Of a stretch of DNA of 64,000 nt, positions 1 to 10,758 are shown piece after piece (positions within the stretch are counted from its first letter, which is position 1; each line of letters opens with the position of its first letter). Made by a program: the position numbers and the translations under genes. A model generated the notes under the pieces. That model was not told the origin of the DNA. It searched no databases and was given only the letters and a program-made list of their open reading frames with translations. Source of the DNA: Arthrobacter gallicola (GTDB lineage: Bacteria > Actinomycetota > Actinomycetes > Actinomycetales > Micrococcaceae); assembly GCF_014836775.1 (NCBI RefSeq), contig NZ_JACSQD010000006.1, positions 186,001-250,000 of the forward strand. The letters are read 5' to 3'.

Positions 1-1
1 G

Positions 2-607
2 ATCCACCGCTCGGGGCTCCCAGCCCGGGACTGGCTAGTCCGTTATCTGGAGGCCTATCTGGTTCCGGTGCTGCACTGCTTTTATGCCTACCGGCTGGCC
101 TTTATGCCGCACGGGGAAAACCTGATCCTTGTCCTGAAGGACGGTGTTCCGGAACGGGTGCTGATGAAGGACATCGGTGAAGAGATCATAGTTATGGCGG
201 ACAAGGTGGAACTGCCGGCCGAAGTGTCCCGGGTGCGGGTGGATGTTCCGGAAGACGAACAGATCCTCTCTGTCTTTACCGACGTGCTGGATTGCTTCTT
301 CCGTTTCCTGGCAGCTGTGCTGCATGAGGACGGACAGCTGCCGCAGGAGGATTTCTGGGCGGTGACCTCGGACGTGATAACCGCGTATCAGGCCGGACAC
401 CCGGAGCTGGCGGAAGACTTTGCCGCACACGACCTTTTCGCGCCGGATTTCGCGCGGTCCTGCCTGAACCGGCTGCAGCTGCGCAACAACCAGCAGATGC
501 TGGACATCAGCGATCCCTCCGGCGGGCTGCAGTTCTCCGGACGACTGGTGAACCCGCTGGCCGGCCGGGGGCGAGAGTCTTCAGGCGAAAGCCGAGGGAC
601 CGCGTAG
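2..607 (+). CDS. NIS siderophore synthetase, IucA/IucC family (3' end only)
   Basis: C-terminal 201 residues of an IucA/IucC-type NRPS-independent siderophore (NIS) synthetase; the 5' part lies before base 1. The motifs seen are HRSGLPARDW, FMPHGENLILVL and VLMKDIGEE, which match the nucleotide-binding core and start of the FhuF-like C-terminal domain of DesD/IucC proteins. Enzymes of this family use ATP to join a carboxylate (citrate, or succinylated cadaverine units) to an amine or hydroxamate, giving a ferric-iron chelator in the cytosol. In actinobacteria the usual member is the desferrioxamine synthetase DesD, but the substrate cannot be fixed from a fragment. The frame is open from base 2 to the TAG at 605-607, so the product is truncated only by the window edge. 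Confidence 0.88.
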   Translation: MHRSGLPARDWLVRYLEAYLVPVLHCFYAYRLAFMPHGENLILVLKDGVPERVLMKDIGEEIIVMADKVELPAEVSRVRVDVPEDEQILSVFTDVLDCFFRFLAAVLHEDGQLPQEDFWAVTSDVITAYQAGHPELAEDFAAHDLFAPDFARSCLNRLQLRNNQQMLDISDPSGGLQFSGRLVNPLAGRGRESSGESRGTA

Positions 608-660
608 GCGGGTCAGCAGGCACGCGGTCCTGCACTGAACCGCCCCTCAGGACCGGCGGT

Positions 661-1890
661 TCAGCGCAGGGCCGAGATCCCGGTGATCTCCCGCCCGGTG
701 ATCAGACTGTTGATTTCAAAGGAACCCTCATAGGTGTAGATGGCCTCGGCATCCGCAAAGATCTTCGCCATCCGGTAGTCGGTGACAAGTCCGTTGCCGC
801 CCAGCAGGCCCCGCCCCAGAGCCACCGTCTCACGCATCAATCGGCTGGCATAGGACTTCGCCAGTGCAGCACGTGCCATCTCCCCGCGCGACGCATCCCC
901 GCCTGCGCTGCCGGCTCCACCACCACCACTACCAGCAGCACCGGCAGAACCGCCGTACCCGCCCTGCTCCAGATCACTGACCCGTGCCAGCATCGCAGTC
1001 GACGCCACCGTGTTTCCCAGCATCCGCACCAGCTGCTCCTGCACCAGCTGGAAACCTGCCAGTGGCCGGCCGAACTGCCGGCGCTCCAGAGCGTAGGCGC
1101 GCGCGACGTCGAACGCCGCCAGCTGCTGGCCCACCGCCTGCCAGCCCACCATGATCCGCGAGCCACGCAGCAGATGCTTGGTGTCCTCGAAACTATCGAT
1201 TCCGGCCAGCCGGTCTCTTTCGGAAACCCGGACTTCGGTGAGTCCGATGTCCGCGTTCTGCACTGTCCGCAGCGCTGTTTTGTGTTCGATCCTGGAACGT
1301 TTGATCCCGGGCAGTGAGGCGTCGAGGAGGAAACCGCGCACCTTCCCGGTGGCCGGTTCCCGGGCCCAGAGCAGCATCCAGTCGCAGAAGGTACCGTTGC
1401 CGATCCAGCGCTTAGTCCCGTTCAGTATCCAGGTGCCGCCGTCGCGCACCGCAGTGGTGGCCATTCCCCCGGCAACATCGGAACCATGGTCCGGTTCCGT
1501 CAGGGCGAAGGCTCCGGTGATCCGCAGGGCCTGCGCATCAGCCAGCAGCCGCTCCTTCTGGGACGGGGAGCCGAAGGCATGCAGCCCTTCCACAAAGAGG
1601 TCATGGTGGACCATGAAGAAGGTGGCAATCGAGGTGTCCGCCCGGGTCATTTCGGCAATCACCAGACCGGCAAACAGCGGACTGTAGCCGCGCTGCACCG
1701 GAGTGGAAAGTTCCAGGCCGGCCAGCCCGGGCAGCAGCTCAGTGGGGAAATGCTCCTCATTCCACCAGCGGACGGCATGCGGAGTGACTTCGGCCGCCAG
1801 GAAAGCCCGAAGCTGGGCGAGTTTGGCTGTTTCCTCCGGACTCAGGAGCTGTTCGAAGGAGAAGAAATCGACGTCCGGAAGCATCAGCAC
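661..1890 (-). CDS. Acyl-CoA dehydrogenase (glutaryl-CoA dehydrogenase-like)
   Basis: 409-residue FAD flavoprotein that oxidises an acyl-CoA to its 2,3-enoyl-CoA and passes electrons to ETF. TEPDHGSD and WILNGTKRWIGNG are the acyl-CoA/FAD-binding middle-domain motifs, RRQFGRPLAGFQLVQ lies in the C-terminal helical domain, and YEGSFEINSLITGR carries the expected catalytic glutamate. The pattern is closest to the glutaryl/short-branched acyl-CoA subgroup. GTG at 1888-1890 is taken as start; ATG at 1882-1884 is the alternative. It begins 3 bp after the SDR gene stop, so the two are probably co-transcribed. An unusual Gly/Ser/Ala-rich insert occupies about residues 305-333 between C-terminal helices. 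Substrate is inferred, not proven. Confidence 0.88.
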   Translation of the reverse strand: MLMLPDVDFFSFEQLLSPEETAKLAQLRAFLAAEVTPHAVRWWNEEHFPTELLPGLAGLELSTPVQRGYSPLFAGLVIAEMTRADTSIATFFMVHHDLFVEGLHAFGSPSQKERLLADAQALRITGAFALTEPDHGSDVAGGMATTAVRDGGTWILNGTKRWIGNGTFCDWMLLWAREPATGKVRGFLLDASLPGIKRSRIEHKTALRTVQNADIGLTEVRVSERDRLAGIDSFEDTKHLLRGSRIMVGWQAVGQQLAAFDVARAYALERRQFGRPLAGFQLVQEQLVRMLGNTVASTAMLARVSDLEQGGYGGSAGAAGSGGGGAGSAGGDASRGEMARAALAKSYASRLMRETVALGRGLLGGNGLVTDYRMAKIFADAEAIYTYEGSFEINSLITGREITGISALR

Positions 1891-1893
1891 ACC

Positions 1894-2670
1894 CTATTTC
1901 GGACCCATCCGGATGGCCCCGTCCAGCCGGATAGTCTCTCCGTTCAGCATGGGATTGGCGATGATGTGGCTGACCAAAGACGCATATTCCTCCGGACGGC
2001 CCAGCCTCGAGGGGTGCGGAATCTGCGCGGCAAGCGAATCCTGGGCGTCCTGCGGCAGGCCTGCCATCATCGGTGTTTCAAAAATCCCGGGCGCAATAGT
2101 CATCACCCGGATCTGGTGCCGTGCAAGCTCCCTCGCCAGCGGCAGGGTCATCGCAGCGACTCCCCCCTTGGAAGCGGCATAGGCAGGCTGCCCAATCTGG
2201 CCGTCGAAGGCGGCCACCGAAGCAGTGTTGACGATGACGCCGCGTTCGGAGGTTCCGCCGTCGTCCGTTACCGGACTGGTCTCCGCCATGGCCGCCGCGG
2301 CCAGCCGGGTCACGTTGAAGGTGCCGATCAGGTTCACTTGAATGACACGGCTGAAGTCCTCCAGCGGGAGGACACCGTTCCGGCCCAGGACCTTGCCCGG
2401 CGTCCCGATGCCGGCACAGTTAACCGCCACCCGCAGCGGCGCCGCCGCCACGGCAGCCTCCACCGCTCCCTGCATCTGTCCGGCGTCAGTGACGTCTCCC
2501 GGAACAAAGTGGGCACTGTCTCCCAGTTCCCCCGCATACGCCAGGCCCTCGGACTGCGGCAGATCCACCAGCACCACCTCGGCTCCGGCATCGATCAGGC
2601 GGCGGGCGGTAGCCCGTCCGAGCCCCGAAGCGGCTCCCGTGACAATGGCCGAAGTGCCGGATAGCTGCAT
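1894..2670 (-). CDS. Type II 3-hydroxyacyl-CoA dehydrogenase-like SDR
   Basis: 258-residue NAD-dependent short-chain dehydrogenase. It has the TGAASGLG nucleotide-binding loop, the NCAG motif (NNAG equivalent) and the YAASK catalytic Tyr/Lys pair, and ends in [11 protein letters not shown] as in human HSD17B10-type (2-methyl-)3-hydroxyacyl-CoA dehydrogenases. It would oxidise 3-hydroxyacyl-CoA esters in fatty acid or isoleucine breakdown, one step beyond its downstream neighbour, an acyl-CoA dehydrogenase. The ATG at 2668-2670 is chosen over an upstream in-frame start because AGGAGGACAG sits directly before it (2671-2680). First gene of a two-gene operon. Confidence 0.86.
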   Translation of the reverse strand: MQLSGTSAIVTGAASGLGRATARRLIDAGAEVVLVDLPQSEGLAYAGELGDSAHFVPGDVTDAGQMQGAVEAAVAAAPLRVAVNCAGIGTPGKVLGRNGVLPLEDFSRVIQVNLIGTFNVTRLAAAAMAETSPVTDDGGTSERGVIVNTASVAAFDGQIGQPAYAASKGGVAAMTLPLARELARHQIRVMTIAPGIFETPMMAGLPQDAQDSLAAQIPHPSRLGRPEEYASLVSHIIANPMLNGETIRLDGAIRMGPK

Positions 2671-2800
2671 CTGTCCTCCTGAGAATCTGGTGCGCGGGTG
2701 CTCGTGCGGTCCCCCGAGCCTACTGTGACGGACAGTACGCCGCACCCCACAGGCGGGTTATCCGGAGCCCGGCCACCGTGACGGCACGGCCCCGCGGGTC

Positions 2801-2806
2801 TAGGGT
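2801..2806 (+). promoter_or_regulatory. -10 element TAGGGT of GH76 gene (leaderless type)
   Basis: TAGGGT ends 7 nt before the ATG at 2814, the distance expected when transcription begins at or next to the start codon. No clear Shine-Dalgarno sequence lies between. Confidence 0.5.
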
Positions 2807-2813
2807 GGTGCGC

Positions 2814-3953
2814 ATGCCTGCCGCACAGACTGTCCGCACCGCCGAACTGCGCGCCGATACGGCAGCCCAATCGGTCACCACCGCTTTTGGCGGCCGGCTG
2901 TTCGGTATCCCGGGCACCCACCTCGGCGCCGTCCGGGCTCCGCAGCCCCTGCCGCGCGGAGCCGGCGCGTGGCACTACTGGTGGCAGGCCCACTACGTCG
3001 ATCTGCTGGTGGATACCGGTCTGCGCAGCCGCACCCCGCTCTCCGGAAAGGACTTCACCGGCGTCGATCCGATCCGGTTGGCGGACACCCTGATCCGCAC
3101 CATCAGGCTGCGCAATGGAGGACGGATCACCAATAGTTTCTACGACGACATGGCGTGGCTGGCTCTGGCGGCGCTGCGCGTGGATTCCCTTCCGGGACCG
3201 CCGCGCGGATCGAAGCCCCGCCATCAGCGGCTGCGGGAGTCACTGGGCTCGGCACTGCGTTCAGCCCACACCCGGGATTTCGGCGGAGGCCTGTTCTGGA
3301 ACCGCAGCCGGACATTCAAGAACACTCCGGCCACCGCCCCTGCCGCCCTGTATTTCGCCCGCGGCGGGGACCGTGAGCGTGCCCAGGCCCTCATCGACTG
3401 GCTCAACACGGTCCTGCTGGACCCGGAGACGGGCCTGTATTTCGACGGCATCAGGATGGACGGTTCCCGGCCGCTCGTCGAAACCCCGATCTACACCTAC
3501 AACCAGGGCCCGGTGCTGGGTGCCCTGCTGGAACTCGGCGGCCCGGCCAACCTGGGCCGGGCCACAGAGCTGATCCAGGCCACGGCCGCACATTTGGTGT
3601 ACGACGACGACAGATACGACACCGACGACGCGCGGCTGCTGCGCACGCACGGCAGCGGTGACGGCGGACTTTTCACCGGCATCCTCTGCCGCTACCTCGC
3701 CGAGGCAGCGGCAGCACCCACCCTGGACCGGAAGACCCGGGAACTGGCGGGCACACTGGTCACCGAACTGGCGGAGAGACTGTGGAAAGGCCGCGCCACC
3801 AGGAACAACCTCGCCGTCTTTTCCGCCGACCCGCGCCAAACCGCAGATGAGAGCTATCCGGCGGGAACCGGCGTCGAACTTTCCACCCAGCTCCAGGCCT
3901 GGATGGTCCTGGAAGCCGCAGTGCGCGTGGCCCGGCTGGACAGTACGGTCTAG
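2814..3953 (+). CDS. Glycoside hydrolase family 76 (alpha-1,6-mannanase-like)
   Basis: 379-residue protein with the GH76 fold signature: WHYWWQAHYVDLLVD near the N-terminus and NSFYDDMAWL with the adjacent aspartates D111-D112, which in this family are the nucleophile and acid/base for alpha-1,6-mannan cleavage. NQGPVLGALLEL and DGGLFTGILCRYL are further family-like segments. No signal peptide is visible, so it would act in the cytoplasm, perhaps on imported manno-oligosaccharides or lipomannan fragments. An upstream in-frame GTG (2778) exists; ATG 2814 fits the TAGGGT box and the start of similarity. Monocistronic and divergent from the SDR gene. Confidence 0.8.
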   Translation: MPAAQTVRTAELRADTAAQSVTTAFGGRLFGIPGTHLGAVRAPQPLPRGAGAWHYWWQAHYVDLLVDTGLRSRTPLSGKDFTGVDPIRLADTLIRTIRLRNGGRITNSFYDDMAWLALAALRVDSLPGPPRGSKPRHQRLRESLGSALRSAHTRDFGGGLFWNRSRTFKNTPATAPAALYFARGGDRERAQALIDWLNTVLLDPETGLYFDGIRMDGSRPLVETPIYTYNQGPVLGALLELGGPANLGRATELIQATAAHLVYDDDRYDTDDARLLRTHGSGDGGLFTGILCRYLAEAAAAPTLDRKTRELAGTLVTELAERLWKGRATRNNLAVFSADPRQTADESYPAGTGVELSTQLQAWMVLEAAVRVARLDSTV

Positions 3954-4086
3954 GCACAGCATGGTCCAGGCACGGCATGGTCTACGCACAGTGAGCTGCG
4001 GGTCCCGGCGCGTGCCGGGACAGCGCTTTCCGGGGCAGGGTCGTCAAGGACGGCGCGTTCCAGCCAGACCGGATAAACGGGTCAGG

Positions 4087-4959
4087 TCAGGCCACCTTCA
4101 GCGGATGCTGCGAGGCGGCGGCATGGGGATCCAGGTCCGCGAGGGTGAGCAGGTGCTGGGGATGCTCCGGCAGCGGAAAAGACCTCTGGACAGCCAGATC
4201 CCGGTCCACATGCAGCACCTCGCCGGCATCCAGCAGCCGCCAGTTGGGATTCTCGTCCATCCGTTCGGTGGCTACCAGCAGCGCGGGAACCTGGTTCTGC
4301 TCCATTTCGTCGCTCTTCACACTGATCCGGGTGGTGTGCTTGCCGTGGTGGGGCGAATCGGCACCCTCCTGCAGGACGTACAGCGGATGGGTATCCGGAT
4401 AGCGGACCGCCCATAGATCCGTCGCCGTCGTCAGCACCAGATTCACCGCATACAGGCGAAGGTTCTGCGCGATCCAGGTCAGCGCCTCCTCGATCGCCGC
4501 TCCCACATCACCGCCGTTCTGCCGGGCCAGGCCGGTGATCAGCGCGAAGACACGTTCGCTGTCCGTTTGGCCTTTGACCAGGTCCATAACCTCAAGCTGC
4601 CGCAGCCGGTCATCCAGCTGATCCAGATCCTCCACCACCCCGTTGTGGGCCAGCAGGCGGTCATCCTGCAGGAACGGATGCGTATTCACCGCGGTGTCGC
4701 CCCCGGTGCTGGCATACCGCACGTGGGCGATGAACGTGGTGCCCCGCAGCTGACGGGCCGCAGCCGCATACGCACGGTCCTCGTAAGCGGCAATCGGAGC
4801 CTTGTCCACCACCGCCTGACCCTCCGGATTGAAAACCCCGAGGCCAAAACCATCCGCCATCCTGCGGCTCTGTTCCGCGAGGCTGTCCGGCGCCGTCAGG
4901 AGCCAGAATGTTGCACTGACAGGGGCAGGACCTGCATGCATTCCAAAAAGCCGGCACAT
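4087..4959 (-). CDS. Class II glutamine amidotransferase (YafJ/EgtC-like)
   Basis: 290-residue protein starting MCRLFGMHAG; Cys2 would be the N-terminal nucleophile that releases ammonia from glutamine. AHVRYASTGG and NTHPFLQDDRLLAHNG are the glutamine-site motifs of the YafJ/EgtC-like Ntn-hydrolase branch. No synthetase domain is attached, so the ammonia acceptor is unknown, and no ergothioneine genes are nearby, so EgtC itself is not supported. The ribosome binding site AGGAGTCC overlaps the stop codon of the upstream YdeI-family gene (9 bp gap), indicating translational coupling. A 3' run of about 85 bp separates it from the convergent GH76 gene. Confidence 0.85.
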   Translation of the reverse strand: MCRLFGMHAGPAPVSATFWLLTAPDSLAEQSRRMADGFGLGVFNPEGQAVVDKAPIAAYEDRAYAAAARQLRGTTFIAHVRYASTGGDTAVNTHPFLQDDRLLAHNGVVEDLDQLDDRLRQLEVMDLVKGQTDSERVFALITGLARQNGGDVGAAIEEALTWIAQNLRLYAVNLVLTTATDLWAVRYPDTHPLYVLQEGADSPHHGKHTTRISVKSDEMEQNQVPALLVATERMDENPNWRLLDAGEVLHVDRDLAVQRSFPLPEHPQHLLTLADLDPHAAASQHPLKVA

Positions 4960-4968
4960 GGTGGACTC

Positions 4969-5562
4969 CTAGTCGGGAAATTGCTTCTGCGGATAGAACG
5001 TCTGCCTGCGGCTGAGCATCTCCACGAAACCGGCAATATTGCGCTCCCGGGCCTCCTGGGTCTTGAGCCGGCTCAGCCGGAAGGCCAGAGCAAAACGGTT
5101 CTGTGAAGTGAGCACGTTGAACATTTCCTGTGCCTGCGGATCGGCAGCAATGGCGTCCAGCAGATCCTGCGGCAGCTCAGTAGCCGCCGGCCCCGCGTAG
5201 GCCGCATCCCAGCGTCCGTCCGCCTTGGCAGATTCGACGGCGTCGCGTCCCGAGGGATGCATCCGGCCCGCGGCTTCCAGCCGGCCAATATGCCCCACAT
5301 TGCGCAGCGACCACATGCTGCGCGGCCCCCGCCGGGTGTAGCGCTGGAGGTAGGATTCTTCATCGCGGCGCGCTGCCTGCCCATCGATCCAGCCGAAACA
5401 AAGCGCTTCGTCGAGAGCGCTCTGGCGGGTCAGGGAGGTGACACTGCCGCCCTGTTTCCCGACGACGAGCCACACTCCGGCCGAGAGCAAATGATGTTCC
5501 TCCAACCAGTCCCGCCATGCTGCTGCATCGGGGAGCAGCAGTTCCGGGAGCTCGGTCTTCAT
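4969..5562 (-). CDS. YdeI/OmpD-associated family protein
   Basis: 197 residues with the family signature: an N-terminal segment WRDWLEEHHLLSAGVWLV, then ALDEALCFGWIDGQ and YTRRGPRSMWS, and a C-terminal SQNRFALAFRLSRLKTQEAR. This family (YdeI of Bacillus, 'bacteriocin-protection' annotations) is widespread but of uncertain biochemical role; links to cationic peptide tolerance have been proposed. First gene of a two-gene operon with the class II amidotransferase. Its TAGGAT box at 5570-5575 lies 7 nt before the ATG, suggesting a leaderless message. A DUF1905 protein, often associated with this family, is encoded separately at 57520. Confidence 0.82.
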   Translation of the reverse strand: MKTELPELLLPDAAAWRDWLEEHHLLSAGVWLVVGKQGGSVTSLTRQSALDEALCFGWIDGQAARRDEESYLQRYTRRGPRSMWSLRNVGHIGRLEAAGRMHPSGRDAVESAKADGRWDAAYAGPAATELPQDLLDAIAADPQAQEMFNVLTSQNRFALAFRLSRLKTQEARERNIAGFVEMLSRRQTFYPQKQFPD

Positions 5563-5569
5563 GCGCCTA

Positions 5570-5575
5570 ATCCTA
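5570..5575 (-). promoter_or_regulatory. -10 element TAGGAT of YdeI-family gene
   Basis: On the minus strand TAGGAT ends 7 nt before the ATG at 5562; leaderless-type spacing. Confidence 0.5.
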
Positions 5576-5678
5576 GGCCCCGGTGGTACCGGCTGAAAGG
5601 TTCGGAGCCAGTTCAGCCCTCGGCCAAAGCAGAGCGCGTCGAATGACTCTCGCTGAGACTTTGCGGTAGAACACTCCT

Positions 5679-6218
5679 ATGAACGTACGCACTCCTGACC
5701 CGTATCCCGGCTGGCTTTCGGAGGAGGACCTGCACGAAGCCAGACAGCGGCTCCCCATGGTTTATGTGGAAGCGGTACCGGTCCGGTGCGACCCCCTCGG
5801 GTACGTCACGGAGGTGGGACTGCTGCTGCAGGCGACGCCGGAAGGACAGATGGTGCGCACCTTCGTCTCCGGCCGGGTCATGTACCGCGAAACGATCCGC
5901 GCGGCTCTGCTGCGCCACTTGGAGAAGGATCTCGGCCCCATGGCGCTGCCACAGCTCCCGCCCAGCCTGGCTCCTTTCACGGTGGCGGAGTACTTCCCCT
6001 CCCCGTCGCAGACCGGGCTGACCGACGAACGCCAGCACGCCGTCGCACTGGCGTACCTGATCCCCGTCACGGGTGAGTGTGATCCACGTCAGGATGCACT
6101 GGAGCTGTCCTGGCTGACACCTGAAGAGGCGCTCAGCCCCGCTGTGTACGCGGAGTTTTCCGGCGGCCGCGGCGACCTGCTGCGCCAGGCACTCGCCTCA
6201 GCCGGCTGGGGCCGGTAG
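5679..6218 (+). CDS. Nudix-fold protein with degenerate Nudix box (DUF4916-like)
   Basis: 179-residue protein resembling the actinobacterial 'NUDIX hydrolase family' group. The Nudix box GX5EX7REUXEEXGU corresponds to residues 65-86. There the spacing of the first G and E is kept, but the REUXEE core reads RHLEKD, removing one metal-binding glutamate and adding a residue. ELSWLTPEEALSP near the C-terminus is the usual Nudix helix/loop. Hydrolysis of a nucleoside diphosphate derivative is therefore uncertain; a binding or regulatory role is possible. The start ATG follows TAGAAC by 6 nt. No operon partner. Confidence 0.72.
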   Translation: MNVRTPDPYPGWLSEEDLHEARQRLPMVYVEAVPVRCDPLGYVTEVGLLLQATPEGQMVRTFVSGRVMYRETIRAALLRHLEKDLGPMALPQLPPSLAPFTVAEYFPSPSQTGLTDERQHAVALAYLIPVTGECDPRQDALELSWLTPEEALSPAVYAEFSGGRGDLLRQALASAGWGR

Positions 6219-6236
6219 GGCGTTACCAAGTCTTTA

Positions 6237-6242
6237 TATACT
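6237..6242 (+). promoter_or_regulatory. -10 element TATACT upstream of the 6277 gene
   Basis: TATACT sits in an AT-rich patch unusual for this DNA, 34 bp before the ATG at 6277. No convincing -35 hexamer is seen. Confidence 0.4.
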
Positions 6243-6276
6243 GGGGGCCGATGCTCCAACCGCAAAGGGAACAGCC

Positions 6277-7149
6277 ATGTCAGAGAGTGTGCCGGAAACG
6301 TATGCGTTCCGGGTCAATGCCGAATTGCTCGTTCCAGGCCAGAAACTGGTGCTGGATGAGCTGACCCTGGCACCGCTGACGGAGCTGCGCATCGAGGAAG
6401 ACGACTTCGGCACCCCTGCTCTGGTTATTGCTGACCTGGAAGACGGTGGCACGGTCCGCATCGCGTACGGTTCGGCAGTGCGCGTGGCTGCCCCGGCACC
6501 GGAACAGAACGCGTCCGAAGCCGTCCGCAGCGTCCCTACGGACGAGGAAACCTATGCCGCGGTGCTGGCCGCTGCCCAGGCTGCCCATCCGGATGACCGC
6601 ACGGTCAAGGAACTCATCACCCGCCTCAGGCGCGGTTTGAACGTCAAAGCCGGCAGCAACCTGCAGGATGTCCGGGATCTGGCCTACACCCTCTACGTCG
6701 ACCTCGGGGATGCACGCAACGCGCTGGCGGTCTGCGGCTTGATCACCGGGCTGGGATTCGACGGAAATTACGGGCGGTGGAACTGGATCCAGGGTGCCCT
6801 GTCACTGGCTGCGCACATTACCCACGAGACCGGCGACTTGGATGCGTCCAACGCGTACGCACAGGCAGTGCGGGCCGGCGACCACGCCGAATCTGATCCG
6901 CTCAAGGCCAAGCTCTCTGCGGAGCTGCTGCAGCGCCAGCTCAACGAACCGAACCTCTATGACCGGGAGGTCCAGCGGGCGGCCGAAGCCAGCGATGAAC
7001 AGGCCGAACGCGACTGGCGGGTGCTTCGGCTGAATACCCTGCTGTACCTGCGCGCGCACGGCGGATCGGAAGCCTACAGCGACGCCGAACTCCAGCGCCG
7101 GATCCGCAACGAACTCAGCGCCATCCGCGGGCTGAATCTGGATCTCTGA
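6277..7149 (+). CDS. Conserved actinobacterial protein of unknown function
   Basis: 290 residues, acidic, no signal peptide or membrane segment. Residues about 1-75 look like a beta-rich domain (LVLDELTLAPLTELRIEEDD, then a short DGGTVRIAYGS hairpin). Residues about 90-285 are helical with repeated Ala/Leu patterns resembling TPR-like helical hairpins (YAAVLAAAQAAHPDD, DLAYTLYVDLGDARNALAVCGLI, SLAAHITHETGDLDASNAYAQAVRAGD). No catalytic motif is recognised. Its own promoter-like TATACT and a weak AAGGGA before the ATG suggest single-gene expression. Confidence 0.7.
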   Translation: MSESVPETYAFRVNAELLVPGQKLVLDELTLAPLTELRIEEDDFGTPALVIADLEDGGTVRIAYGSAVRVAAPAPEQNASEAVRSVPTDEETYAAVLAAAQAAHPDDRTVKELITRLRRGLNVKAGSNLQDVRDLAYTLYVDLGDARNALAVCGLITGLGFDGNYGRWNWIQGALSLAAHITHETGDLDASNAYAQAVRAGDHAESDPLKAKLSAELLQRQLNEPNLYDREVQRAAEASDEQAERDWRVLRLNTLLYLRAHGGSEAYSDAELQRRIRNELSAIRGLNLDL

Positions 7150-7162
7150 GCAGGATCTCTGA

Positions 7163-9748
<2,586 letters not shown>

Positions 9749-9756
9749 GCGGAACC

Positions 9757-9794
9757 GGAACGGGAAGGGGTTGTGCTCAGCCCCTTCCCGTTCC
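9757..9794. terminator. Bidirectional terminator between tgt and the queuine transporter
   Basis: Perfect 14-bp stem (9757-9770 with 9781-9794) and a 10-nt loop between two convergent genes. It can serve both strands; no long T run, which is usual at this GC content. Confidence 0.8.
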
Positions 9795-9798
9795 TCAG

Positions 9799-10530
9799 CT
9801 ACGCGGAAACCTGCCCGTAGGTCGGTTCACGCTTCTTGATCGCCTTGATCACAGCCGACGTCACCGGCACGAAGAGGAACTCGACCGCAGTCTTGTAGAC
9901 AAAACCGAAGATGACATAGTTCGCGAACTGGCCGGCGTCGCTGATGCCGATCACCGGTGCGGCAATCGCGCAGAAAATCAGGGTGTCAGCGAACTCGCCC
10001 GCACCGGTGGAGGCCATCAGCCGGCCAGCAAGCGCACGTTCCTTAAACTTGGCCTTCATGCGGGTCAGAACCAGCGAGTTCAGCAGCTGCCCGGCAAGGA
10101 AACCAAGCAGCGAAGCCACGACAATCTGCCAGACCGGACCGAGTGCCGACTCAAGTGCCGCCTGCTTCTCCAACCCGTAGTCGTCGTCGAAGCCGGGCAG
10201 CGCAATGATCACGGCAAACGCCAGCACCGCAAAAGCGGCCATCGCGAAGCCCATGAAGATGGCCCGCCGGGCGGCCTTGAATCCATACACCTCACTGATG
10301 ACGTCGCCCAGGATGTAGGCCAGCGGGAAGAGGAAGAACCCGCCATCGGTGACAATGCTGAAGTCGCCGAAAATTGGACCAAGGACCACGCCCTTGGTTG
10401 CCCCGATGTTGGAAATGATGATCACCACGCACATGAGGGTGAGGATCAAGTCGAAATGGGAGCTGCCGCGCGAGGCGTAGCTGGGAGCCTGCGCTGCCTG
10501 GACGGCAGCGCCCGGGGTTGGTGAAGACAT
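9799..10530 (-). CDS. Queuosine precursor transporter (QPTR/YhhQ family)
   Basis: 243-residue integral membrane protein with about six hydrophobic segments, the size of YhhQ/DUF165 transporters. Family segments are GFFLFPLAYILGDVISEVYGFKAARR and TGAGEFADTLIFCAIA, and the charged C-terminus ends AIKKREPTYG. YhhQ imports queuine, preQ0 or preQ1 for tRNA modification. ATG 10530 is taken because the region upstream is not protein-like. The location back-to-back with tgt, its direct user, supports the assignment. Confidence 0.88.
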   Translation of the reverse strand: MSSPTPGAAVQAAQAPSYASRGSSHFDLILTLMCVVIIISNIGATKGVVLGPIFGDFSIVTDGGFFLFPLAYILGDVISEVYGFKAARRAIFMGFAMAAFAVLAFAVIIALPGFDDDYGLEKQAALESALGPVWQIVVASLLGFLAGQLLNSLVLTRMKAKFKERALAGRLMASTGAGEFADTLIFCAIAAPVIGISDAGQFANYVIFGFVYKTAVEFLFVPVTSAVIKAIKKREPTYGQVSA

Positions 10531-10700
10531 GGGTATTCCCGTTCGGTGTAGTGGTTCGCCGACGGTCTCGCCGGCTGTATTAGCACTTGCCCGCTGTCCC
10601 GGGCGGCCCAAAAGGGCCAGCGTTCATTCTGCCATGTTTCGCCCCCGCACAACCCTCGGATCCCGTGCCCTGCCACATCTTCGCCCGCCTCGTCACAATT

Positions 10701-10728
10701 CTGAACATGTTCAAAACTGTGTTCTAAT
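10701..10728 (+). promoter_or_regulatory. TetR promoter with overlapping palindromic operator
   Basis: CTGAAC (10701-10706) and TCTAAT (10723-10728) are -35/-10-like hexamers 16 bp apart. The perfect palindrome GAACATGTTC (10703-10712) covers the -35, and a further half site GTGTTC (10719-10724) reaches the -10. The position suggests autorepression by the TetR protein that follows. Confidence 0.55.
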
Positions 10729-10758
10729 CGTCGATGACGAAGTAGGAACAGGAGTTCG

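Noticed and set aside
1486-2664. 392-codon open frame on the plus strand opposite the acyl-CoA dehydrogenase/SDR pair
   Set aside because: Arg/Gly/His-rich antisense shadow of two clearly recognised genes; no family resemblance.
4087-4959. EgtC of ergothioneine biosynthesis
   Set aside because: No egtA, egtB, egtD or egtE gene nearby; only the general class II amidotransferase fold is supported.
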